Positions 25,735 to 35,000 of a stretch of DNA of 64,000 nt are shown here, piece after piece. Origin of the DNA: Volvox africanus. Its lineage: Eukaryota; Chlorophyta; Chlorophyceae; Chlamydomonadales; Volvocaceae. A model generated the notes under the pieces. It was not told the DNA's origin. It saw only the letters and a list, made by a program, of their open reading frames with translations, and ran no database searches. The first letter of the stretch is position 1. Every line of letters starts with the position of its first letter. Location of the stretch: contig BSDZ01000078.1 in the NCBI GenBank assembly GCA_030268105.1, positions 1,966,001-2,030,000 on the forward strand. Direction: 5' to 3'. The translations under genes and the position numbers were made by a program.

Positions 25735-25750
25735 GGTGTTGAAAAACACC
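25735..25750 (-). terminator. Histone 3' hairpin of H2A
   Basis: On the minus strand this reads GGTGTT-TTTC-AACACC, a perfect 6-bp stem with a 4-nt loop, 47 nt after the H2A stop. Such hairpins replace the poly(A) signal in replication-dependent histone mRNAs. The matching H2B hairpin has the same stem. Confidence 0.85.
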
Positions 25751-25796
25751 GGATTCGTTATTAAAAGTTCTGGTCAGCAGGAGAATATAATAAGGC

Positions 25797-26192
25797 TTAG
25801 ACCGCGGCCGAGCCGTCCTCAGCCTTGCCCTTAGACTTCTTGGGAAGCAGGACCGCGTGGATGTTGGGCAACACGCCACCTGAAGCGATCGTCACGTCTC
25901 CGAGCAGCTTGCCAAGCTCCTCGTCGTTGCGGATAGCGAGCTGGATGTGACGAGGCACGATGCGATTCTTCTTGTTGTCGCGGGCCGCATTACCAGCCAG
26001 CTCCAGCACCTCTGCCGTGAGGTACTCCAGAACCGCGGCCAGGTACACGGGAGCACCAGCCCCAATGCGCTCAGCGTACTTGCCCTTCTTGAGGTATCGA
26101 GCTATACGACCCACTGGAAACTGGAGGCCGGCCTTGGAACTCCGACTAACAGCCTTCTTGCCAGCAGTCTTACCCTTGCCACGACCAGCCAT
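25797..26192 (-). CDS. HTA: Histone H2A (canonical, replication type)
   Basis: Intronless, 131 aa. The start MAGRGKGK and the core [40 protein letters not shown] and [18 protein letters not shown] are diagnostic of H2A. The tail is [14 protein letters not shown], with no SQ(E/D) phosphorylation motif, so it is not H2A.X. It also lacks the features of H2A.Z. It forms the nucleosome H2A-H2B dimer. It is transcribed divergently from H2B across a 249-bp spacer and ends in a 3' hairpin, pointing to S-phase expression. SMG8 converges on it from the other side, 226 bp away. Confidence 0.98.
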   Translation of the reverse strand: MAGRGKGKTAGKKAVSRSSKAGLQFPVGRIARYLKKGKYAERIGAGAPVYLAAVLEYLTAEVLELAGNAARDNKKNRIVPRHIQLAIRNDEELGKLLGDVTIASGGVLPNIHAVLLPKKSKGKAEDGSAAV

Positions 26193-26441
26193 TGTAACTT
26201 ATGTTTAGGATTTTCAAGAAGTTGAGTTGAATTTCAGAGTTGTAAATCATGAGTTATAAGTGAGTTGCACTATATACCTCAAATATAGCCGTTGGTCCCG
26301 GTGAGCCAGATCCAAAACCTGTTAGTCGTTGACCATTGGACCAGTGATCCCTATTTGAAGCATAAAAGCCTTACACAACTCTCACTATAAAGAGCGCTCA
26401 TACCCAATTTCAGTCAGCGAGATTCTGCTAGTCAAGACACA
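26193..26441. promoter_or_regulatory. Bidirectional H2A/H2B promoter
   Basis: This 249-bp AT-rich spacer has TATA-like boxes facing each way: TATAAAG at 26386-26392 for H2B (about 50 nt before its ATG) and, on the minus strand, GTATATAG at 26277-26270 for H2A (about 78 nt before its ATG). Between them lies CCATTGG (CCAAT core, 26334-26340), followed by ACCAG. Shared control in S phase is inferred from the arrangement. Confidence 0.8.
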
Positions 26442-26912
26442 ATGGCCCCCAAGAAGGACGAGAAGGCTGCGGCTCCGGCTGCCGATGATCCGGAGGTGAA
26501 GGCTGAGGCCAAGCCCAAGAAGGAGAAGGCCCCCAAGAAGGAGAAGAAGTCACCAGCCAAAAAGGCTGTCAAGGAGCCCGCTGCAGGCGGCGAGGATGGC
26601 GATAAGAAGGCTAAGAAGAAGGCCAAGATCGCCAAGAGTGAGACCTATAAGCTCTACATTTACAAGGTTCTGAAGCAGGTGCACCCTGACACCGGCATCA
26701 GCTCTAAGGCAATGTCCATTATGAACAGCTTCATCAACGACATCTTTGAAAAGGTCGCCACCGAGGCTTCCAAGCTGAGCCGGTACAATAAGAAGCCGAC
26801 TGTCACCTCTCGCGAGATTCAGACGGCTGTGCGCCTGGTTTTGCCGGGCGAGCTGGCCAAGCATGCCGTCTCGGAGGGCACGAAGGCTGTGACCAAGTTC
26901 ACCTCGGCCTAA
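26442..26912 (+). CDS. HTB: Histone H2B (canonical)
   Basis: Intronless, 156 aa. The long Lys/Ala/Pro tail (1-65, with repeated PKKEK and PAKKA) is typical of plants and green algae. The histone fold includes [60 protein letters not shown] and the end VTKFTSA. The Lys in AVTKFTSA is at the family's usual ubiquitination site. It pairs with H2A and is divergently transcribed from it. Confidence 0.98.
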   Translation: MAPKKDEKAAAPAADDPEVKAEAKPKKEKAPKKEKKSPAKKAVKEPAAGGEDGDKKAKKKAKIAKSETYKLYIYKVLKQVHPDTGISSKAMSIMNSFINDIFEKVATEASKLSRYNKKPTVTSREIQTAVRLVLPGELAKHAVSEGTKAVTKFTSA

Positions 26913-26947
26913 GCGACCTGCAAGATTACTTCATTAACTCATTAACC

Positions 26948-26963
26948 GGTGTTTTTTAACACC
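26948..26963 (+). terminator. Histone 3' hairpin of H2B
   Basis: GGTGTT-TTTT-AACACC, 36 nt after the stop. The stem is identical to that of H2A. Confidence 0.88.
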
Positions 26964-27086
26964 ACAATCAACGGTTATGGCCGACATGTGTGCCTGAATA
27001 TATTTGTTCATTTAAGCTCTGTCGTTGTTTTAACTTCATATAGCGACGGGCATACGCTTAAAGTAAGCCGCGGTATAATCCTGATG

Positions 27087-27091
27087 TTACA
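27087..27091 (-). promoter_or_regulatory. Candidate TGTAA polyadenylation word of the OPR-like gene
   Basis: The minus strand reads TGTAA about 87 nt after the stop at 27178, a good distance for this signal. Confidence 0.5.
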
Positions 27092-27177
27092 TACATCAGT
27101 TTAACTAAACTTCCTTTTTACTTCCTTTTTAGGGCCACCATAGATGGCTTCGCGAGTTGCATGAGCGCGACGTCTGT

Positions 27178-30100
27178 TTACCACACACTCGAAGAAGTGC
27201 TCGTCGTATCAGAAAGGTCCCCTCCCCAGTGCTCGCTAGCCCCCATCGACATTCGCCCACGATCCCACATACTGCCATCCCGCTGGCGCTGGGACCCCGC
27301 TTCTGAACCCCATTCCTCTTCCTCAACGCTGTCCTCCTCAGCTTCAATCCAGTCCGCATCTTCCAGCAACTCCCGCGGCACCCGCAGCCGTATTAAGGAA
27401 GGCAGCAATGCCGCCTGCCGTAAACTGCTAATATCGTCACTGCTGGTCCTACACTGCCGCTGTGACTCCAACGCCTCTCCACTTCCCGTGTCCATCTCCT
27501 CACTGTTTTCTAGCGGTGAGATTGGCGCAGCTGATGGTGGCGGTAGCCATCCACGCCGCACTCGCACAGCATTGGCAAGCTGTATATAGCCCTCCGGCAT
27601 GAGCATTTGGACAGCCCACATTGCATCTGCCAGTTGTGCGGGTGTGAACTCACGGCACCGTGCTGTAATGATTTGGCTTGCTGCCTCGAACAGCCCCGTA
27701 TGTGCGATGCGCAGACGCGCATGAGCCGACAGGATGAGCGTCAGATCACCAGGGGAGAGGTACTGCAGCCGCAGTAGGGCGATGCGTGCCGCTGTGTAGA
27801 AGAGCTGCTTACTACGGTAACCCGCACGAGCAAAACTGCCGACCATGACGGCCAGTTGGGAGTGAGAGATGGTGTGGTGCGGCACCACAGCAGCACCTCC
27901 GCCACCACTCCCAATCGTCCGGTGGATAAAGCTCCGCCCCAAATAGCGGTAGAGGGCGTAGTGCTCGGGGTACTCAGGCGGTCGCTGTTGTAGGCGTGCT
28001 TGCCGTGCCTGCTCAAGCGCCGCCAGCGGTGCCGCCAGGGGCAACGGCTTCAACGGTGGCAGATGGCGAGAGGAGGCCGGAGCAGGCATGGCACCTGAAA
28101 CTGCCCTTTTTTCACCGTCTGAATTGGACTCCTCCACAGCACTACTTTGCCTGCAGCTGCTGCCAATACTAGTACTACTGCTACTGCTGTGGCCGTTTCC
28201 ATCAAGCGTCCTTCCACTGCTGCTGGCGACTGTTCCCTGTCCCGCCAATGCAGTTTCAGAGCTGCGTGCGTGCTCCGTCTCCAACGGCTCCGTGCCTCTC
28301 CCCCAACTTCCTGCTGCTTCTCCAATCGCTTCCTGCGTTCTCCCCTGACCCCACCGCTGCTCCACCATCTCACGAGTGGTGGCTAGAGAAGGGGCCAGGG
28401 CAGGGGTCGGGGAAATTGATGCTCCGGAAACATCCTCGCTACCCTGGTGTGCCAGCGCCTGCCGCAAAACGACGTGAGAGCTGCGGCTGATGAGGCCATC
28501 TTCCTCCTCATCCCCCTCCTCATCCTCATCCTCATACGTCTCCTCCATGCTGGCGGTTGTGGCATTCCTAGCCACCGGCCGGACTGGCTCCGAACCCTCC
28601 TCTACTTGCCACCCCAGCTGAGAATACGCCCAGACGACGTTCACGAGCTCTTGAGGGGATGAGAAAACGAGCTGCCGTCCCACGATGGCCTTGGCAGCGG
28701 CTCGCAGGAAGCGCTCGTCCCTCACGCCCATCATCGCGAGCGACCAGACCATCCGACCAATGGGACGCGGTGGCGCCACATCCAGGAGCGGTCTAAAAGC
28801 GTCAATGAGGCGGTATAGCAGTGGACCAGGGGGAAGATGGGCCCGTCCCCACGCACACAGCAACCGAGCCAGCGTTGCAGAATCTGCCGGCAGCTCACGG
28901 GACAACACCGCTGCTCGCAGCGCATTGAACAGCTGCGGTGTAGCAGCACCGGCGGCGGCAAAGCCAAAGGCCATATTCGCGAGATCAGCCGTCGAGCAGT
29001 CCGGCTTCGGCGGCGGCGGCGCGGCCGCCTCGCCAACCAGCACGACGGCATCGCGTCCGGGGCCCGCCCACACACGACGCGGACCTGTGGTGGCGGAGGC
29101 GGAGGCGGCAGAGGTGGCGACTCCAGCCATCTCCGCCTGTGCTTCCAGCAACGCCGCCAGCGTCACGCGCTGAAGGTCGACCCACAAATCATTACTCCGC
29201 GGGGCCAGCTGTGCCAGCGCGCGTACCAAGCGGCCGAAGAGCGGCGGGTCAATCAGCGTCACCTGGGCGAGCTTGCCGCCGTGCTGACGCTGCAACTCCC
29301 CAACCAGCGCCGCGGCCAGTGCCTCACACTTGTCCCCGCTCACCTCCAGCCATGCCATCGACACCAAAACCCGCGCCAAGTGCATTCCCTGGACTTGTCG
29401 CACCGCCAGTTTATTCATCTTTCTGGATAGCGACTCAAAGAGCGACGTCGCATCCCGCTTGAGGTACGGCTGCGGGAAGCGACCTGCGCTGTCCGTCCGG
29501 CCTCCCGTCTGCGCCGCTGAAGTGGCCACCACGGCCTTCGGGTACAGCAGCGCGCTGGCGCGGATTAAGACCAGCGCCGTCATATGCGGCCGCCAGATGG
29601 CGGCATTCTCCCGGTTTGCACGGTAGATAGTCAATAAGCTGCTGATGGATGGAGCTAAACGAAGCTGGTAAGCGAGGCGGCGCCATGGAGTATTCGGGTC
29701 GCCACTTGGCAGTAAATCGCGCTCCGCTTTGCGCATTAACGGTACGACGCGCTCATCGGATAAGGCCGCCGGTACGGGGCGAGTAGCAGCCGCGGCGGCA
29801 GAGGCGCTGCGGCCGTGGCGGCTGCGACGACTACGGTCCGTTCCAATCCAGGCAGAACGGGACCGGAAGCTCCCGTCATGGTCGCTGTCGCTATAGAAGC
29901 CCTGCGACCTTTCCACGTCCGCCAGAGAACCGGTGTCCGCATCACCGCCACTGCGTGGACGATGATACGATGGCTCCACCGACTGAGCGCGTGCCGCGAT
30001 GGCTGACGGCTGATGACCAGAGTACTGCGATGATCTATCGGTGTCGCCCTCCTTAAATCCCCCCTGTAATGGCCGGGCTTCTCGCTGCAGGTTTACGGCG

Positions 30101-30393
30101 CCCCTGTCACTGCCAGTACCGTGTTCACGCTGCGGCCGACGCCCATGAATGTAGCGGGGATTCACGAGAGAGGGTTCACGGCCTCCCAGCTGCGTTGCAC
30201 CCGCCACGGTGGCATCGAGGGCTGCTGCGGCCGCAGCTTGGCGGTGAGAGCGCGCATGGCACTGCACAAAGCAGCCGCCTCCACGGTTATGCTGCGTTGT
30301 GTGCGTGTGTGTCTGCGTGGGGGTGAGGTTGGGGTGCGTGTATGTTGGCGCGCAAGTGCCGCAGCAACGAAGTAGCAAAATCCGACCAGACAT
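27178..30393 (-). CDS. OPR/FASTK-like helical-repeat protein, putative organellar RNA-binding factor
   Basis: One uninterrupted frame of 1,071 codons. Residues about 240-600 and 840-970 carry repeated alpha-helical units of the kind found in octotricopeptide-repeat and FAST-kinase-like proteins: MHLARVLVSMAWLEV, TADLANMAFGFAAAG, IGRMVWSLAMMGVRD, SPQELVNVVWAYSQLGW, TPAQLADAMWAVQML. Such proteins in green algae mostly act in chloroplast or mitochondrial mRNA stability, splicing or translation. Between the two blocks is a disordered acidic/Ser-rich insert (about 600-840). I see no RAP domain at the C-terminus. The N-terminus (MSGRILLLRCCG, then His/Thr repeats from CACA sequence) could be a transit peptide; a later Met or a small first intron is possible. 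The target RNA cannot be told from sequence. Confidence 0.72.
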   Translation of the reverse strand: MSGRILLLRCCGTCAPTYTHPNLTPTQTHTHTTQHNRGGGCFVQCHARSHRQAAAAAALDATVAGATQLGGREPSLVNPRYIHGRRPQREHGTGSDRGAVNLQREARPLQGGFKEGDTDRSSQYSGHQPSAIAARAQSVEPSYHRPRSGGDADTGSLADVERSQGFYSDSDHDGSFRSRSAWIGTDRSRRSRHGRSASAAAAATRPVPAALSDERVVPLMRKAERDLLPSGDPNTPWRRLAYQLRLAPSISSLLTIYRANRENAAIWRPHMTALVLIRASALLYPKAVVATSAAQTGGRTDSAGRFPQPYLKRDATSLFESLSRKMNKLAVRQVQGMHLARVLVSMAWLEVSGDKCEALAAALVGELQRQHGGKLAQVTLIDPPLFGRLVRALAQLAPRSNDLWVDLQRVTLAALLEAQAEMAGVATSAASASATTGPRRVWAGPGRDAVVLVGEAAAPPPPKPDCSTADLANMAFGFAAAGAATPQLFNALRAAVLSRELPADSATLARLLCAWGRAHLPPGPLLYRLIDAFRPLLDVAPPRPIGRMVWSLAMMGVRDERFLRAAAKAIVGRQLVFSSPQELVNVVWAYSQLGWQVEEGSEPVRPVARNATTASMEETYEDEDEEGDEEEDGLISRSSHVVLRQALAHQGSEDVSGASISPTPALAPSLATTREMVEQRWGQGRTQEAIGEAAGSWGRGTEPLETEHARSSETALAGQGTVASSSGRTLDGNGHSSSSSTSIGSSCRQSSAVEESNSDGEKRAVSGAMPAPASSRHLPPLKPLPLAAPLAALEQARQARLQQRPPEYPEHYALYRYLGRSFIHRTIGSGGGGAAVVPHHTISHSQLAVMVGSFARAGYRSKQLFYTAARIALLRLQYLSPGDLTLILSAHARLRIAHTGLFEAASQIITARCREFTPAQLADAMWAVQMLMPEGYIQLANAVRVRRGWLPPPSAAPISPLENSEEMDTGSGEALESQRQCRTSSDDISSLRQAALLPSLIRLRVPRELLEDADWIEAEEDSVEEEEWGSEAGSQRQRDGSMWDRGRMSMGASEHWGGDLSDTTSTSSSVW

Positions 30394-32006
30394 GTCGTGT
30401 CAGGCAATTGTCATCAAACACCGCATTGGCGCAACCAATGCCCCACCCCCTGGCCTTCGTAACCCGTCAGCCCTACACCTCTTCCCCACCCCCTTTCATA
30501 TTGTGAGCTCGTCGGGCCCTATGCCCGGGAGTGCATATTTTCCCGTACTGTTTCCAAGATAGAGCGCATAGGGCCTTGGAGGGACGTGTCAAATCAAGGC
30601 ATACGTGTGTTTGTTTGTGTGCGTGTGCTTGTTATGTGTGTATGTCTTGGTGATTGAGCCGCGAGGACCAGATGCGACGAAGCTCGTGGAAATCATACAA
30701 TATTGCCCCCGGCCCGGGAGGGGGTCAGTGCGGAACTGGGCTCTGCGCCGTGGCATGAAGAGAACCCGTGCGCAAAAGAGAAGGAAGAGCAAGATGGGGG
30801 AAGAGGTTTTTGAAATAGGAAGGTGGAGGGGGAACCTTTTAATGAATTATCTAGCCACTAAAACGGCGGCATCTCCCCCGTGAGGCATGCGGCGCAACCG
30901 AACGTGCTTAAGTTACCGCTGCCAACCCATCCAACCCATGCGCATCCAGTCCCATTGCAATACATCTTCGGAAACTGAGCACTGATGCCCTTTGAGCTTG
31001 ATGCTTTCTCTGACGCAGTGCGCGACTCCGCGCGGCCCTCACCACTGCATCCCTAGCCGGGAGCCTCCAGGCCTGTCCCGGCAGGAGCGCCGGCCACAGC
31101 CTGCGCTTGAAAACGCTCATGGGTATCAATGATATCCCTGCTAGCGAGCTTCCATAGTATGGTGCAGGATGGGTTCTTACCCTGTATGGGCCGGCGTGCA
31201 AGTGACCGGAGTATGCTCACAGGAAGAACGCGATATGGGGCTCCAACCTGCGATAAGAAAGAATTATGAATAATTTAGATAAAATCAAAGGCCCGATGTC
31301 CCTTGAAGCCACTTACCCCGTCCGCCACGGAGCATAGGAGTGAATGTAACGGCTGATCAGCAATCAACAAAGAATGAATGGATATAATGAGAAAATTTAC
31401 TAAAGATCCAGGTTCCGATCCAGAAAACAGCAATTCCTCGGCGGTCTGGCTCACGCAATGCCCTATCCCTTAGCCGGTACCAACGACATGGAGCTTATGT
31501 TGACTGATATATACCAACTCTACTAAAAGCTGCATCCCATGATTCTTATCGCACGAAAACGCCGTACACGCCGTAATGAACAGGAAATTCCGTCTGTGTA
31601 TGCCTGTTTGTTTGGAACTTGAAAACTAAGCATGGGCGTCATGTATTTAATTTCTTCAGTGCGCCCCTAGCCCGCACCGCGTAGGTGCTTTCAAAATGGC
31701 GGTATTTCGCAGTTTTGCTTGACAGAAAAATCACGTTCAGCTTAGACGCGGCTTTCAAGTTACGATTTAACTGACTGAAGTAACCTCTGCCCTCAGCTGT
31801 CGCTAAAGTTCGACGAAGTGGCCACAGCGTGACGGGGGTACGCCACTGGTCGGCCAACGCAATGCACGGTATTCGGCTTGACTCCGATGTAGAAGATACG
31901 CCAGATAAACGAGAACGCCCCCAGATCCAACATACAGGCGGCCAGACTTTTCGAACGAACAGGTGACACCTCTTACAAATTCGTCGTCAGCTGCTGATTT
32001 CTTGCG
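30394..32006. other. Divergent intergenic region (OPR-like gene / ATAD5)
   Basis: A TG/GT-rich tract lies at about 30600-30650. Otherwise the stretch is unremarkable, and AT-richer from 31200. The open frames (for example 30605-30883) are driven by the TG tract and carry no domain. I see no gene. It probably holds both promoters. Confidence 0.5.
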
Positions 32007-35000
32007 ATGCGCAAGTCTTGCCGCCCTTATTCTGAAACCGGTACTCCTATTTCAATAATTCTTAGGGGATCGACTGAGAATGATACTGCTCAGGAGAAAA
32101 CTATCAGCCCAGGTGAGGACATAAACCGACAGCTATACTCACCTAGGCTCAACCGCCCCTTACACAGACGCAATTAATTAATTAACCGACACAAATTCCA
32201 TCTTATCCGTCAACGAAGAATTTGTTGAAGTGTCGGCTTTGGCTTCCTTCTCGCACAGGAAAGCAACTGCTCGCAGTGAAAGCCGTTCGGCGGTCTCGAC
32301 TCCGCCTTGCTTCAAAAGGCTCAGCATCCGCACTAGCCCCCCTTTCTGGAGTACCTCACCAGCCTCCGGGAGCTGTCCCTAGCCTGCGTCTGACAGCTAA
32401 AGAAGATGAAGCTTCATCCCAGCAGCTGCCAAGCCGCGCGCAGCAGGAACTCGCAGTCACGCCTCAGCGTCCCCGGTCCTTGCCCGAGTGGCCACAGCGC
32501 ATCTCCGCCAAGCCGAAGGCGGCCGGGGCTTCTTCCCCTCACGTTTCGGACAAGGACCGGGACTTTCCCCCGCGAGCTTCAGGACCCCAAACCGAGTCGC
32601 CAGGGCAACATCAAAGCAAGGACGCGCCGCCGCCTCCTGCACAGGCTGCACATGACGCTGCAGATGACGCACCGCCACCGCTGCCGGTGCCGACGGTATC
32701 GGCAGACGAAAGGGCATTGGGCGGCGGCGTTGGAGCCGCCGCCGCCGCCCCTAAGAAATCCGTCCATGCCAAATTGAACTTCTTTGCCCCGCACGTTCGG
32801 CGGGTTTCTAAGCCGGTGATGGTGAAGGTGGACTCGGACCCTGGCATCGTCCAAATCCCCGCCGCAGCGCAACCTGCGTTGCCGCCAGATAGTGTGCGAG
32901 TGCATCCGTGTAATCCACCGCAGCAACAACAACAGCAGCAGCAGCAACAGCAGGAGGAGGTTATGACGGTGAAGGAGGATAACGAGAAAGACCTCAGTGG
33001 ATCTGTTCCTCAGCCTCAGGAAGCCCCGGCAGTGGTGGCGCTGGTTTCGGAGGCCCCCAGGTCTCACGATGCAGCCCAGGGGGCGTCAGCGCCTCAGAAT
33101 GAGAAGGGTCCAGAGCCGGAAGGAGTGCCATTGACAGAGTACGTACGCCTCTCGATCGACGCTGAAGGTACGGCAGCTGAGCACACGGCCGTGGGCGGTG
33201 CTGCTTCAACTGCCAACGGGACAGCCGATGATGCACATTGTGCTGAAGCTGCTGGTGGTAGTGGTGGTACTGGTGGTGGTGCTGATGCTGACGCTTGTGG
33301 ATTTCCGCAAGATACAATCGCGCAGCAGCAACAACAACAACCGCCGCAACCGTACAGTGGTTTAAATGGTTTCGAATCATGGCAGGATCACGCGACGACG
33401 GGGGTGGCACGACGGCCTGCTTCACGGACATGCCGTCAGGCGCTGCTACCTGGCGCGCTGCCGCCGTCGGCAGCTGCGGGAAAAGTACCAGCAGATCCTT
33501 TTGCTAGTCCTGTTGCTGCAACTGCTGCTCCAACTGCGGTAATGGACGCAACGGCGGGGCCGCACGCCGGCGACCCTTCGTTACCAGTGAAGGGGCGACG
33601 GCGGGGCAGTCGGGCTGGGGAGGCTGGTCCTACCGGCGCCGTGGGCGGAAGGACGGGTGGGGGACGTGGCGCAGCCTGGGGCCGTGCGCGCCGGCAGACC
33701 CGTGTTTTTTGTGGTGATGGGTTGGCTCGGGAACCTACGTCCGATGTCACAGCCAGCAGCACTGATGGCGGCGATGTCGATGCAGCGGAGGGAGAGTACC
33801 ATCCGACAGCTCGGCGACCGTCCCGTGGGCTGGTGCCCGGGGATTCCGTACGCGGTAGGGGCCGAGGAAAGCGAGGAGGTGCGCGGGGACGTCGACATTC
33901 GGTAGATGGTCGAGGCCGGCGGGGCCGCAGCCGTGCCGCTGCCGCGGCGAGGCTGCCGCGGCAAGACGGTAACGCAGGCGGCGGCGAGGGCCTTGGTAGC
34001 CTTCCTGCTGAACTGGGAGCGCCGCTGCGCGAAGAGCTACAGGCACAGGGCATCCATGTGGCGGCCATCCAGCAACAGCAGCAACAGCAGCGGCAGCAGC
34101 AAGATGGGGATGGCGAAAAGGCGGCTACCTATGTCCCCGGGAATGCGGCGGCGGCAGCGAGCTCAGATGCACCTCACCTGGGTAAGGCGCATGAAGGAGC
34201 GAGGGAGAGCCGCCCTGAGGCGCGCGGCCCTGAGGCGGCACCAGAAGCTGCAGGGATGTCGGCAGGCGGTGACGGCCGCACAGATGGCGCCGGCCCGCCG
34301 CCGTCAGTGGCGGCGAAACCCACGGGACGCGTCAGTGAAATGTTTTTATCCGTTGCAGAACGGAAGCGGCGGCAGAAGCAGCGGCAGGAGGAAGAGGCGG
34401 CGGCGCAGCGGCAGGCGGCAGAAGAGCGGGAGCAGCAAGAACGGGAGGAAAGGGAACAGCGGGAGGCGGTGACAGCGGTGGCGGCGATGGAAGGGGAGAG
34501 GGAAAAGGGGAGGGAGCGGATGAAGTCGGAAGATGGTCGTGTGGAGAGCATTGACCTGTCGGCGTCTCCGCCTAGCCCTGGCGCACCTGCCCCGGCAGCA
34601 ACCGTAAATCCATTCTTCAGAATCCGGAAGAGGCTGGAACCTCCTGCGGGGGAGACTGGCGGCGCCGCCAAGCGTTCCGCCAATGGCGGCACGGGCATCG
34701 CCGCCGCCACCGCCGGTGGGCGCCTCCTGCCGGCGCTGGCGCCCGTTCATGTCCGTCAGACCGCCAACGACGGTGCAGAAGACGCCGACGGCAGCAGTGG
34801 TAGTGGGGCGGCGGCGGCAGTCTGCATGTTGCAACTCGACGGTGGCGGCACACTGTCCCTTGTGCCCTCCGATGTCCCGCCTCCGTCGTCGTCGCTTCCG
34901 TCAGCTCGCGTACTCGACTTTGCCACCACCTCCGCCGCCGCCGCAGACGTCAAGTACTCTCAAGGGCCTTGCAGCACGTTGAGGTTCTCCCTCGTCCGTC

